Below, piece after piece: positions 10,394-21,766 of a stretch of 64,000 nucleotides of DNA. This DNA comes from Pseudocercospora fijiensis CIRAD86. Its lineage: Eukaryota > Ascomycota > Dothideomycetes > Mycosphaerellales > Mycosphaerellaceae. Under the pieces are notes generated by a model. It was not told the origin of the DNA. It ran no database searches and saw nothing but the letters and a program-made list of their open reading frames with translations. Made by a program: the position numbers and the translations under genes. Location: NCBI RefSeq assembly GCF_000340215.1, contig NW_006921532.1, positions 1,653,337 to 1,717,336 on the forward strand, read 5' to 3'. Each line of letters opens with the position of its first letter. Positions within the stretch are counted from its first letter, which is position 1.

Positions 10394-11565
10394 TTTTTGC
10401 AATCTTTTTTTTCAAATTTTTGCTGCCAATGCCAAGAGCATCGATGAAATGATCTTTTTGCACGAAGGATTTCACGTTCTCAGCCTCTCAGGAAATTCAA
10501 CACTGCATTCTATCAAGCATGGACCACACACTGGTATCAATGAACGTCACGACCAATTTTGAATGTTGCACGAAACTCTCCCAGGATCCTCAACCAAGGG
10601 CCATTCTTTCTTCCACCGCCGGTCTGCACACTATCTATCCATCTTCCGAATGACCGGCCACGAGGACCGCGGAGCATACCAATATTGAATAATCAAGAAG
10701 CATCGGATTGCACCTAAATTCTTCCAAGGCAATGGAAGCTTTCACAGATATGAAAGCCTCTATTGCTCGAGGAGAGCGGTCGACTCCAATCAGCTTCCGG
10801 CTGGCCATCCCTTGGCGATCCCTGGGAGGCTTTATTGACGTCCTCAAGTCCTTTCGAGTTTCGACCATCGATATCTCATCTTGTTCATTCCACAACGCAA
10901 GGAGGGGCTATCCAATGCTTTCAGCGTCAAGGCCCTCTCATAGTCTCCGCATACAAGAAATCAATCCATGACAGCTTGATGGGCGAGTGTCGTTAGATCG
11001 CCAACGCATCAAGCACAATATCCTGTCGTCCCCTGTGTCCAGACCAGGTAGGTACAGCCAATCTGTAATCCAAGACGTACCGGTACCTTCTATGCCGTCG
11101 AAGCTTCGCGTTGCAACTTGCAAAGTCGCTCATCATCAGTACCCTCCCTCTATAAAGAGTGCATCGAAGTCTTGTGACAGCTTGCGGAGAAGCTCGAGCC
11201 GAAAGTTCCTAGCTTTCAAGGTTTGCAACGGGTAGGTCCCTGCAAAGCCTACACAATCACATCAACTTCCCTCCTCGGATCATCTCTACTGCTGCTGACT
11301 GCAGATGCCCACCTATCTTTCCTGTTGTTGATGAACCGCGAGACGCTAGAGTTGACGCAATAACGCGATCATCCACGTAGCGGAATTGTTCGGAAGCCTG
11401 TAACATAAGGGACCGAAATCGGTACAAGCTCACTTGGCACAGTCTTTCTTGATCGGACTATCACGACTTCATTATTCTCCAATGTGGTAGGAGTGATAAG
11501 ATGGGCGCACGCGTCCTTGGACCTGCAATCGTTTCCAAGATAGCACCGAGACTACCGCCATCATC
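10394..11565. other. Intergenic, no supported gene
   Basis: Base composition is normal, unlike the preceding tract. Short overlapping open frames occur on both strands at 10635-11235, but none shows a domain, a sensible start context or a splice pattern. I see no repeat. The last few hundred bases presumably carry the promoter of the membrane-protein gene starting at 11566. Confidence 0.5.
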
Positions 11566-12996
11566 ATGGCAGTCGGAGGGTACGCCGATTCAGCTACAGT
11601 GGTTGCGGTTTGCGTCACGATGAGCACAATCGCCGCCGCGGCTGTAGCTATGCGTATCTATGCCAGGTTTGCAATCGCAAAGAATGCTGGATGGGACGAT
11701 GGCTTCATCGTCTTCTCTTCCGCCAATTCATGGGTGCTCACCAGCACCGCCATCTGGCTAGTCAAGGCGTACGAAATGCTGAAGTGTACTTCTGAATGAT
11801 AGCTCACTGATTATGATGGTACACACAGCGGAATGGGAAAGCACGAAGCTGACCTGAGTTACTCCGAAGCTGAAGAGAATCTCAAGGCCGTTAGTATCAT
11901 GACCATCAGAGAAATGCTGGATCGGAATGACTGACGAGAAACAGTTGTGGACTTCCATCATCATTTACAACCTCGGTCTCACCTGCACCAAAATGTCAAT
12001 CCTCCTCCAATACCAACGAATCTTCCCTCAAAGAGGCTTTCGAATTGCAAACTGGACGATGATGCTTGAACTCAATGGTCCGACTACGGCAAATCGGTAA
12101 GANNNNNNNNNNNNNNNNNNNNNNNNNNNNNNNNNNNNNNNNNNNNNNNNNNNNNNNNNNNNNNNNNNNNNNNNNNNNNNNNNNNNNNNNNNNNNNNNNN
12201 NNNNNNNNNNNNNNNNNNNNNNNNNNNNNNNNNNNNNNNNNNNNNNNNNNNNNNNNNNNNNNNNNNNNNNNNNNNNNNNNNNNNNNNNNNNNNNNNNNNN
12301 NNNNNNAAAAAATTTTTTTTTTTGGCGGGTAAATGTTTTGTTATTAAACCCCTAGGCTTCTCCCTCCCCGCTCCCTAAAAAACCTCCCTAACCACAACTA
12401 AAATTCTCTCCAGATTCGCAAGTGCCGGTCTCAACATAGCCACCGACATCGCCATCACAATCCTCCCCCTACCCCTCCTAAACAAACTTGAAATCCCCAA
12501 ACGACAAAAACGCACTCTCATAGCCGTCTTCGGCCTCGGAGGCGTAGTCTGCATAATCTCCATCCTTCGCCTCTACGCCATCTACGTCGTCTGGAATTCC
12601 CAAGACGTATCACACGACAACGGCATGGCATCAATCTGGTCAAATCTCGAATGTAACATTGGAATTATCTGTTCGTGTTTACCTACACTACGATGTCTCT
12701 TTCCCACAGTTTTCCGGAATCGGAGTTATGGATCTGCGAGACGATCACCTGGTGCTTCGAGGGAGGTGGCGAGGAATTCCTGGTCCGCGAAGCTGGAATA
12801 TGGTGCACGTTTTCATGTTCGTCCGCCGGTGCCGAGTTTGGATCGGGAGATATTTGGACATGAGGATCGGATTGACTTGGCTACTGTGCATGCCAAGCGG
12901 GACGGTCTCGACACTGCGATGGATGATAATCAGAGGCCTGCTAGTCCGACGGACAGCTTACGAGGGCTGGTTCGGAAGCCTGCTGAAGTGGTTTGA
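11566..12996 (+). CDS. Rhodopsin-domain membrane protein, interrupted by gap
   Basis: This is a fungal integral membrane protein of the rhodopsin-like (SAT4/PTH11-related) family; family members are multi-pass proteins of unknown or receptor-like function. Exon 1 starts at the ATG at 11566 and encodes the first helix and the family motif RIYARFAI followed by WDD. An intron probably spans 11784-11828, giving the GMGKH loop, and a second spans 11890-11944, followed by YNLGLTCTKMSILLQYQRIF. The gene then runs into a GTAAG that may be a donor just before the assembly gap. After the gap an acceptor near 12413 leads to SAGLNIATDIAITILPLPLL and the last helices, then a hydrophilic tail ending at the TGA at 12994-12996. 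One or two helices must lie in the gap. The model is therefore partial. Confidence 0.7.
12103..12306. other. Assembly gap of 204 N
   Basis: A run of N interrupts the rhodopsin-domain gene. The sequence just right of it (12307-12345) is a run of A then T with a low-complexity AT-rich stretch, which may be poor-quality sequence at the gap edge. Confidence 0.99.
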
Positions 12997-13554
12997 GTAG
13001 CTTGAAGTGAACGATAAACAGAACATGGAAGATTGGCCTGCTTTAAGCCATACATAGCGACGATTCAATACCTTAACGCCATTGACGAACTGATACGAAA
13101 GGACCGAGTGGCTCATGCTGGCAAAAAATGTTTCACATGTGACTGCATGTAGTCATATTGTTCCCTTCGATCACGCCGTTGTTCCTAGTCATGCCCATCC
13201 AAAACGTGCGTCTTCGGTAAAGGAGGAGCCCCGATGGCATGAACTGGGTATCCAGCCATACCCTGGTCCTTTTAATTTCGCAAATCAGTCCGGCTGAAAG
13301 TCCGTCGACCTGCAACAACCCGGACGGCGGAGTGTTGAAGCCAGAGACAGATTGACGTGGATACCCGAAGGGGATTCGGAAGCACCCAGGCGTTGAGACA
13401 TTCTGGATGTGGCCGTCCTGGGATCTTTTGACAGGACAGGCTCAGTCCTCCCTAAATGTGTAGTCGATGACAGGTGCGCGTTCCGACCCCGAGATGCGCT
13501 GCAGACTTGTCTATCTCATCTCTAGCGCATCAAGTGGAACAACTCGTAGCTACT
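12997..13554. other. Intergenic between convergent genes
   Basis: This is the 3' space between the rhodopsin-domain gene (plus) and the exonuclease-like gene (minus). No open frame has supporting features, and no repeat was seen. Confidence 0.6.
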
Positions 13555-14861
13555 TCAGTCACCGCTCGACTTCTCATGCTTTTTGTTTTGCGACGAGTCA
13601 CTTTCGTAAGCTTCATCAACTTGTGCAGACGTGAAAGGTCTCTTTCTGGACTCTGTAGACGAATGGTCGGTATCGTCGTTTTGTTGGGAAGCAGCAAATC
13701 TGCTCTTGGATGGCATCGGTATCCATGAAGGCCTCGTAGGCAGGCCGTTGCTTGAGGCATTTGACGGGATTTTGTGCCCTGTAGTGGAGGCCCTCGATGT
13801 TTCGACTTTGCGGTTGACTTTGGTCGTGGGCTTCACAGTCACTGCGTTAAGTTTTCTGAGGGTGCTTCCGGGATCAGCGTGTTCGCCTATGGCCTGTACT
13901 GTATCAGTCGGCATTTTTGAACCTTGGATCACTCTACTTACAATAGCCAGCAAGGCTCGCAAGGTGTACGCAGCATCGTTGCCGGCGTTGTGTAGATTGT
14001 GGCCCGGCACAATTTGCAACGCCTCAAGCAGGTTGGCCAGGCCCATCTGCCTCTTCCTAGGAACAGCAATGGTCTGCGTGTCCAGTTTCAAGACGACGTG
14101 TGCGATGTCATTAACATCAAAGTTCAGCTTTCGTAAATAGTTCAGGTCGTTCTTGATCGCATGGCCGACGAGAACAACTTTCCGTAGCCCAGTAAGAGGT
14201 GCAGGAAGTTTGGCCGCATGCTCGAAGACATGATACAGAGAACGGGTGATTTTCGCAAGACCGACCCATGTACTAGTTCCAAAAGCAAACGCGTCCGGGT
14301 TGCCTTTCGAGTAGCGCTTATTTTGGAGATGACCATATTCCGCAATGCGATAATGTGAGGAAACGATGTTGGAGAACAAGGCGTCTTTCGAAGCCTCAGT
14401 CACCGTCTATGCCACAAACATTAGCCGTGAGACGTTAGTGTTCATGTGCTGCGTGAAGTCACCTCTGGCACGTGCCGTGTATCAAACATTGAGATCCCAA
14501 CCTCTGTCACCTTATTCTGATCAAACTCGAAGGCCTCGCAATCGACACATATGATCACAGCATTCTGCAGAGAAGCTGGCATCAGATTTGCTGGCCGCAG
14601 TCCCAGCATTTGCTGCAGAGCCAGGAGATCTCCATGAGCGACTTGCGTCTTGGCCCTACCCATGATGTTGGCACGGCGATGAGTGTCTGCGTCTCCGAGA
14701 AGTCGGGTTGTGATGCGATTGATCCATCGAGGCAGCAGAGACGATCTCACTGCCGCTCTGTTGTGCAGGAGGCGCGCGCGGGGTGTTGTCTGTGTGGCGG
14801 CAAGCGACGGGCAAGCAATGCTACTTCCGCGAACAACGACGCGACGCCATAGCATAGGCAA
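13555..14861 (-). CDS. Gfd2/YDR514C-like DEDD exonuclease-fold protein
   Basis: Proposed exons are 14861-14463, 14406-13942 and 13893-13555. The first intron (14407-14462) has GTGACT, a CTAAC branch site and TAG. The second (13894-13941, 48 nt) has a perfect GTAAGT and CAG but keeps the frame if retained, so it may be optional. The product is about 400 residues. It carries the RNase H-like triad pattern: Asp and Glu in CVDCEAFEF near residue 105, an Asp in GHAIKNDL near 213, and HNAGNDAAYTL near 270. This matches the Gfd2/YDR514C C-terminal domain, predicted 3'-5' exonucleases. The Arg-rich N-terminus could be a mitochondrial presequence, or the true start may be the later ATG in MGRAKTQ. The C-terminal 120 residues are Ser/Lys-rich and probably disordered. 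Substrate unknown. Confidence 0.75.
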
Positions 14862-15133
14862 GTGCGTATGTATGCTGTGAGTATCGCTTCCTTCTACTTC
14901 GAGAGTGGATGTTCGGAATGACGTAATGGATTATTATGGACTCGGAGATGAGATCTACCGTTCGTGGTCTACCGTCTACCGTCTCTCACAACTGTAGATA
15001 GAACGCTATCACCGCTTCTCCGTTTTCCGAACCCTCGGCGTAGTACGTACCAATACGGGCACGCAACCCTATGCCGTTGGCTCTAATCGCACATACCATA
15101 CGCTTCGTAATCCCCGAATCTTCCCAGTGCTTC

Positions 15134-17446
15134 TCAAGGGCGGTCAAGCCTCCCGAACCACCAAGAACGTATCGAGCTCGTCCTCGTAGGCACACGATGC
15201 TTTTGACTGTTCTCAAAATGCTGATCGGGCGCAAGACTCCCGCCTGCCATCTGGAACATGCTATCTATATAAGCGCTTGACACACACGACATCGGCCGTT
15301 CGTGTGAATTGGGTAGCTCTCTCGGAATGAGCTCGATTTCGGGATCGTCGATATCAGGCCCAACATCAATCTGCTCTCGGCCGTGCTGACTGGGCGGAGT
15401 CGTTTCGTCGTCGACCTGGGCGCTGTGTACGACACGTCGGGTATCATCTGATCTCGAAACGGATCGGTGCGTGAAAAGGCGTCTCAGAGCGCCAGTCAGC
15501 TTTGGCGACTGCATTGCCTTTGATGTGCTTTGTTGGGCTTCAGAAGGCGGCCGTCTACGCTGCCCACTCTGACCCTCAATTCTCGCATGTCCTGCCCATT
15601 CCCTCGCTTGTGAGGGAGCGAACGAGAATTCGGAGTGACCGCTCTCGCTAGCACGTGATGGACTTCTCGCCACTTGCGCCCAATCAATGATATCGCTCGT
15701 CCTATTCTCGTGGGTAGGCTGCTCTGCCACTTCGGCGTACAGTGAAGAACGTGCAAGATGTGCGAGGTGTGCAGGCATGGAATTGCTGCTGTATATATTA
15801 TTCCAGTAGTCCGTGGCTGTGCTCTTGACAGAAGGCGTCCTGACACTCCATCCATCTGATTTCAAGTCCAGCTTAGAGTCACGCCAACTCGATTCGCCGC
15901 CATACACAGGTGATCGGGAAGGCGCGGCATAGCCAGCGCTTGATCGAGTCGGCAAATGATCAGCCATTGAAGGCCCTGAGGCCAGAGACGGCGTGGGAAT
16001 GGGAGCGACCGTTCTAGAAGGTCCTCCATCACCGGCATTTTTGGTACTTGCGAGCTTGTAACTGAACGCCAGCGGTCTGCTTTCAGAAATCGACCAGCGT
16101 CGACGCCGAGACCCTCTAGCCGATGAAATGCTTCGAGATGGCACGAGTTGCGTCTCTAGCAGGAGAAAGTCATCACTGAACCGCCCTATGCGATTCACAT
16201 CTGACCTTGTCCGCGTCTCATCTGAGTTGACAAAGGGGACTCCTGCCGGCGGTAGCCCCTCAAGGCATGGTTCTCTTGATGCGAATGTGAGGTCGAGTGG
16301 GCCGCGGTAGCTGTATGACAGCCTGGGGGTACGCCGAGCTTTGTCATTGGTGCCAGTATTCGGCGTTCTCATGTCGGGAATGGACTGATGGCTGAAGTAG
16401 GCTATGTTGGGTTTCAGGTTGGCCAGACCAGCCTTGCCCTTGGGTTCCAAGTAGTCATTCTTCACATCTCCCAAGACCATCGACCGCCGAGTATCTGCTT
16501 GGTCATGGGACGGGTGACTATTGTCCAGATTGTACAGCCCCATGGCCCTCTGTGCTGTTTTAATGAGCGCTCTCAGCGTCTCATACTCCTGTTGATTCGT
16601 TGGTGCAGGCAGGTCCAGCACCGAACTGAGATCACACAGCGTTTGCTGATTCCAGTGCAAGTTCTTGTGATTCGATACTGTGCCCAACAATTGCCTTAAC
16701 CGAGCATTGGTCCTTGACGTCTTCTCGATGGAGCCACCACTGATTCGGAGCCTTGATCTGTTCATCTCTTCGCTAACATCTGGCCGTGCAGCACATGGCA
16801 AATTGAATTGCATGTCTCTTCTGGCATGCCGTATAGCAGGTGCCGGAGTTCTCGTCCTGACGAGGATTGATCCTTCTGGTCTCGAGCCCTTGTTCGAATT
16901 GGATGATCCGGTAGGAGAGTGCACCCCTTTCGCTCGAGCTGGGAGCCTATCACGCGTATTTGAAGATTGTGCAACAAGTCTTGCGGAGCGAGACATTTCA
17001 GGAGATATCGATCTCGAGCTTGAAATTATCGACCGGCTTCTATCTGCTCCATGTGATCCGTGGCTGATCACCTGTCGCGGCCGTGCGCCAACCGAGTCTT
17101 TGTATTTGATATTTGAGCCCGAAGCAGAAGTCGATGCAGATTGGCGATGCAGTACCGCAGTTTCTGAGCAATGCAAATTCGAGGCGTTGGCAGCGGATGC
17201 ATGGTTTGTAGTGGTTGTTGCCTTCGCTGCCTTGCTCTGGTAATGGTTGACTGTCTCGCGTTTCTCGCTGGAGGCATCTTTACTCGAGATGTCTTCTAGA
17301 TCTGTCAAATTGGTCGATCGGGACGCAGGTTGCTCGCTCGAACTAGAACTCTTTTCACCACTTTGCTGCGAGTCGCTATACACGCTGGAGCTAGCGTAAG
17401 GTGGAGTCTGATGCAGCGGTGCAGGAGTGCCACTGGCAGCCGACAT
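15134..17446 (-). CDS. Ser/Arg-rich protein of unknown function
   Basis: A single open frame of 770 residues. It is dominated by Ser, Arg, Pro and Thr, with many RS, SP and RTP elements that would suit phosphorylation, and has no membrane segment or signal peptide. Small ordered-looking islands occur: a helical patch (TNARLRQLLGTV and following, around residue 250), a DDFLLLETQLVPS patch near residue 435, and a Trp-rich end, RSWWFGRLD. I recognise no domain. The organisation resembles poorly conserved fungal scaffold or cytoskeleton-associated proteins, but that is only a guess. It follows the borealin-like gene on the same strand, 0.8 kb downstream. Confidence 0.65.
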   Translation of the reverse strand: MSAASGTPAPLHQTPPYASSSVYSDSQQSGEKSSSSSEQPASRSTNLTDLEDISSKDASSEKRETVNHYQSKAAKATTTTNHASAANASNLHCSETAVLHRQSASTSASGSNIKYKDSVGARPRQVISHGSHGADRSRSIISSSRSISPEMSRSARLVAQSSNTRDRLPARAKGVHSPTGSSNSNKGSRPEGSILVRTRTPAPAIRHARRDMQFNLPCAARPDVSEEMNRSRLRISGGSIEKTSRTNARLRQLLGTVSNHKNLHWNQQTLCDLSSVLDLPAPTNQQEYETLRALIKTAQRAMGLYNLDNSHPSHDQADTRRSMVLGDVKNDYLEPKGKAGLANLKPNIAYFSHQSIPDMRTPNTGTNDKARRTPRLSYSYRGPLDLTFASREPCLEGLPPAGVPFVNSDETRTRSDVNRIGRFSDDFLLLETQLVPSRSISSARGSRRRRWSISESRPLAFSYKLASTKNAGDGGPSRTVAPIPTPSLASGPSMADHLPTRSSAGYAAPSRSPVYGGESSWRDSKLDLKSDGWSVRTPSVKSTATDYWNNIYSSNSMPAHLAHLARSSLYAEVAEQPTHENRTSDIIDWAQVARSPSRASESGHSEFSFAPSQAREWAGHARIEGQSGQRRRPPSEAQQSTSKAMQSPKLTGALRRLFTHRSVSRSDDTRRVVHSAQVDDETTPPSQHGREQIDVGPDIDDPEIELIPRELPNSHERPMSCVSSAYIDSMFQMAGGSLAPDQHFENSQKHRVPTRTSSIRSWWFGRLDRP

Positions 17447-18229
17447 TGTGCCTTGTGCTGCAGAGTCAATGTACAGCAGCTCTGTCTCCTTTGTCCACAG
17501 ATCTTCGGTCGGTGTTGTCCTCCACGTGGTCTCGAGAGGTTCAAATGCAGCAAGCAGGTGGACTCATCTCCTGGATTATCGGAACACGTACAATGCTTGT
17601 TGATGACAGTGACAATCTGACGTCGCAAGGACTGCCGGTCTGCAGAGCAAGATTCAGAAACATTTGATTCTAGACACGTTTCCGCAACGCAAGTTTCGCA
17701 GCAGTCAGCGAGGAACAAAATGACCTAAGATCGGCTGTGCAAAGCCCCATATTGAGCTTGCCAGTGGCCGTGCCTATGGTCACTGTGCCCAAATCGAGAT
17801 TTCGACATGTCCGCTGCCTCCGCCATCTGTTCATCATGGCAGACCCAGGATTTCATGATGGTCTGAAGTACATGAATGGCCGAAGTTCCGTATTGCTGCC
17901 CAGACAATTGAGTTTGAAGCCTCGTGAAGCTTGGTACGACCAATCCGCGTAATGCTCACATCCTCCGCCAGAACATACCACGGCGCTGTCCAGGAAGTTT
18001 TCAACGCACCGAAGAACGGGTCCTCGGCATCCTTAATTGGCTGCCCACAATCACAAAAAACCACTCGACCAGCATCATCAGCACGTTGTGCGTGAATGAA
18101 GTGCTTTGCGAACAAAGCGCGATCTCACGGCGCGACTTGGCTGTAAGCGATCTTAGTGAGTGAAACATCCAAGCAGAGACTGAGCGATCAGAATATAGTG
18201 AAATAGGTCGGTGGTCATGCAAATCATCG
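17447..18229. other. Intergenic; one weak small ORF
   Basis: This 0.8-kb stretch separates two minus-strand genes. A 93-codon minus-strand frame (17834-18115) has a CDCGQ motif and protein-like composition, but no partner exon, domain or clear promoter, so it is left unannotated. Otherwise nothing is seen. Confidence 0.4.
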
Positions 18230-19302
18230 TCAATTCCGTTTCCTCAAAGTCCGGGTTGCCGCAGCCGGCTCTGCTTTTGTTACCGCAGCTTTCCGGCCGC
18301 CCGCGACAGATTTCGCCGGCGCAGTCTTCTTCGGCGCCGCTGCTTTCCTGGTAACCGGCTTCGAGACAATAGTGGTCCCGGCGCTGGTTGTGCTGCCTTC
18401 GCTTGCCCTTCCATCCGACTCCTGCGCGGTTCCAGGTCGTTTCGTCTGGCGGCTGGGAGCTCTCGTAACCCTCGTGACCACGGCTTGAACACCATTCGCT
18501 GGTCGCATCATGGGCGCCTTCTCTGTCAAGCCTCCTGTTGGCTTGATTGGCGACTGAGGCAGATTTCGCGAGTTATGCGATCTAGGCGAGAGCACACCTG
18601 CCGGACCAGCATTTCGGCTTCTTGTGGCTTTTGTATTAGCCGTCACTGTAGCCGTCTTGGTCCGCTTCTTCGGATTCGCAATGTCCTGCTGCTCTGAAGG
18701 TACATTCTCTTTATCATCTCCAGGGGATATTTCATCACTATCGAAAGGTCAGAACACGATCTCTCGGCGTCAACACGAACAAGCCGTACCTCTTTCTCTT
18801 GAGAGATTGCTTAGCAGCGACCTTCGCTGAAGCCGCGACTGGAGCTGGTTGTGGCTTTGTTGCGACTGGCATAGGCGGAGGCGGAGCTGGATGCGATTTG
18901 GCTGTATGCTCCTCGACAAGATCTTGCATGTTGCATTTTCTCAATGCCTGTGGGATACGATTTACACGCATCTCGAGACGCGCGCGCAGACCCTGTGCCT
19001 GCAGTGCATACTGTGCTCGTAGTTTGCGCGCTCTTTCCGTTACTATCTACGCGTTAGTACGTCTCAAGTTCAACGCGATAGGTTTCCATACCCTCCAATT
19101 GCAGGTTGTCAATCAAAGCCTGCTTTTGCGTCTGTGTTATCCCGGCGACTCTCTTCGCTGGACTGCGTTCCGGTGTGCGTGTTTCTGTCTGCATAGTCGC
19201 TGTTTGGCTCGGAGGTACTGGGAAGTCTGGTATGCTTTCGTTCGAAGACGCTGATGTATTTCGCAGAATCGTATGCTGGGCGTAAGGCATCGAGACTTGC
19301 AT
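18230..19302 (-). CDS. Borealin/Nbl1-like chromosomal passenger subunit
   Basis: Exons 19302-19092, 19042-18790 and 18737-18230 join to 323 residues. Both introns (19043-19091 and 18738-18789) have GTATGG or GTACGG donors and TAG acceptors, and the total is an exact codon multiple. The join across intron 1 restores the borealin N-terminal signature: a QKQALIDNLQLE helix, an Arg-rich segment with RARLEMRVNRIP, and then LRKCNMQDLV (about residues 57-115). In this family the segment forms the triple helix with INCENP/Sli15 and survivin/Bir1 that targets Aurora B to centromeres in mitosis. The rest is basic, Pro/Ala/Thr-rich and probably disordered, ending in TLRKRN. It is divergent from RPN10 across 339 bp. 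Confidence 0.8.
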
Positions 19303-19641
19303 GCCTTTAATATGCTCTTATTATCCCTCTGTCTTGTCCCGAATATGTGCGCTTGAGGCAGGTTGATGACCAATATGCGACTTCTTGGTCCTGTGTTTAT
19401 TGGTTGTTTTGATTGAAGCTCTCCAGTTCCCCCTCAACGGAGCATGCGGTTGCGGGCCGCTGAGCCGCATCGGAGCTCGCTCGACCTTCACTTGCGTCTG
19501 CGCTTGCCTACGCATCTCTGCCACTTCATCGCAGCAACAACGAGTAGCCAACTGCCTCCCAAGAACTGCTCACTCGGCCTTCATCAGCTCCAACACCACC
19601 AGCCATACAGATAAGCGAGAAATTCAGACGATACCGCCAAG
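19303..19641. promoter_or_regulatory. Shared divergent promoter, borealin-like / RPN10
   Basis: The 339-bp gap lies between two start codons on opposite strands, so it must carry both promoters. Pyrimidine-rich patches occur, but I see no motif I can name with confidence. Confidence 0.5.
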
Positions 19642-20657
19642 ATGGTGCTGGAGGCGACGATGATCGTGTAGGCCGCCTCACGTGCGTATCCATACGCCTC
19701 GACCACAGCTAACTTGATGTCAGCGTCGACAACAGCGAAAGCAGCAGAAACGGTGACTATGTGCCATCGCGATGGGAGGCTCAAGTCGATGCTGTCAACC
19801 TCATCTTTCACTCCAAGACGCAAGCAAATCCAGAATCATCAGTTGGACTGATGAGCATGGGTGGAAGCGGTCCCGAAGTCCTTACCACGCTCACAACCAA
19901 TCCCGGCAAGATACTTGATGGGCTGCACAGGACGAAGGTCAAGGGAGAGTCACATCTGTACACGGGAATCATGATTGCTTCAGTGGGTACTGTCTGACAC
20001 CGTACATATACACAGGAACTAATCGCTATACAGCTCGCACTCAAGCATCGCCAAAACAAATCGCAACGGCAACGGATAATTGTATTCACGTGCTCGCCGA
20101 TCGCCGACTCATCCAGCACACTCACGAAGCTCGCCAAGCGAATGAAGAAGAACAATACTAGCATCGACATCATCGCGTTTGGCGATCTTACGGACGAGAA
20201 CCTCGACAAGCTACGCGCATTCAATGAAGCTGTGAAGTCGAACGACGGATCGCATCTGGAGATCATACCTCCAGGCCCCAACCTTCTGTCAGACACTATC
20301 GTCGCTTCACCGATCCTCGCTGGTGAGGGTGGCGCGGCGGCCGCAAATGGAGGAGGTGATGCAGGCCAGGCAGGAGGCAATGACTTCGAGTTTGGTGTTG
20401 ACCCGAACCTGGATCCTGAATTGGCGCTTGTGCTGCGTATGAGTATGGAGGAGGAGAAAGAGCGGCAAGAGCGTGAGAAGAAGGCGAAGGAAGAGGCAGA
20501 AGGCAAGACAAACCTTGAGAGCGTAGCCGAGAATACGGAAGGCGAGGCGAGTGAGAGCCAGCCGCTGCTGGGGAGCAATGGAGAGCCGAGTGGGTCCGGC
20601 AGCTCTTCGAAAAAGGACGATAAGAAGGACGACCAGGACAATATGGATACAGCGTGA
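19642..20657 (+). CDS. RPN10: 26S proteasome regulatory subunit Rpn10
   Basis: Exons 19642-19667, 19724-19982 and 20034-20657 give 302 residues. A tiny first exon encodes MVLEATMIV; the join to VDNSE restores the conserved Rpn10 start. The second intron (19983-20033, GTGGGT, AACTAATC branch, CAG) restores IASLALKHRQNKSQRQRI. The VWA domain covers about residues 1-190 with DNSxSxRNGD near the start. One ubiquitin-interacting motif, DPELALVLRMSMEEE, lies at about 222-238, followed by a charged Lys/Glu tail. The protein bridges lid and base and binds ubiquitin chains. Length and domain order fit fungal Rpn10. The large third exon contains an ATG that could be mistaken for the start. Confidence 0.95.
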
Positions 20658-21766
20658 GGTTGGTGTACCAGGAGCAGTTGGATGCTGCCGCAGTACTGTA
20701 TAATATTGCCATGATAGAATACCGGGTGGTCATGCTGCATCGCGTAGCCAGATGGGGTGGTCTATACTCCGCTACGCCTACGAAGGCACCCTGGCATAGA
20801 AAAGGAGCTAAATGCTAGCACGAATGCGACGTTCTGCGTCCTATGCAGCCATCGACCTGTCCAGCCTTGCAGGGACCATTTTGTTCGCGTCCATCACACG
20901 TCCTCAAGTTGCAGCTGTACTCACAGGCATCGACAAGGCATCGCCTCGAAACGCGGTGTCGACCGGGTGGGTGGATCTGACGCCCGAAAGCTTCTCTCCA
21001 GACCACTGACAAGACCAACGTCCTACTGTGAGTCGTGCAGAGGATGTGTTCAGTTCAATTTCATTGCTCACTCAGAAGACGGTCTCCATACCAAGCGCTT
21101 GCGTTGTTAGTTGGTACACCGAGTCAGTCCGAATTCAGGCACCACTCCCGCGGAGCCATCAGAAGCCACTTTTCGTGGTAGACTCTTGTTGCGATGCAGA
21201 TGCAGTGACAGCACCGAGCAAGTTGTGCCTTGCTGGAGGAAAAGAGCATCCCAATGGAGGAATCATCCCGACAATGGCATTGCGTAGCATTAAAGACCCC
21301 CTGGCCATTGCCATCATGCCAAGGCTCACCTGCATAAAAAAGTTTGGCAGAAGTTCACTTGATAGGTGAGAGTCTGAAACGCATTGTGAAGTTCACATTG
21401 TTGCCTCGCTGGTCGCAATATATCTCTTCCAATTCTTCCACGTCTCGAGAACGAGTTGCGCCCTCTTTCCGTCTTTCCCCAAAAATCTCCGCGCCTTCCT
21501 CAGAGTCCGTCGGCAACGGCGGTGGGTCGCCGCAATCGCAAGTGCCCTGTGCGCACCCGCTACTTTTTGTCGCGCTCTCACTAGCATCAACTTCGAAGCA
21601 GGCGCGGCGACGGCCACTCTACCAGCGCATTGCATCGCATCGCAACCACCGCACTTCACTTTCACTTCACGCGCGTCGCTCGCTTCCTCATCCCTCGCAT
21701 CGTTATACCTACCGCGGCGACGCATAGCTGCAGCTTTCCGCGCTGCAGTGTCATAAGCTCAAGATC
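20658..21766. other. Intergenic, carrier-gene upstream region
   Basis: About 1.1 kb between two plus-strand genes. Several short frames exist (for example 20757-21110 and 21344-21727) but none has a domain or splice support. The 3' half is CT-rich with many CGC and CAC runs, as is common upstream of highly expressed fungal genes. Confidence 0.5.

Noticed and set aside
10635..11235. Overlapping short ORFs on both strands
   Set aside because: Several mutually exclusive frames of 60-90 codons with no domain or splice support.
20142..20657. Separate 171-residue UIM protein
   Set aside because: It is the end of RPN10 exon 3; the upstream exons join in phase to give the VWA domain.
19808..20740. 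310-codon minus-strand ORF
   Set aside because: Antisense shadow of RPN10 exons 2-3, crossing its intron.
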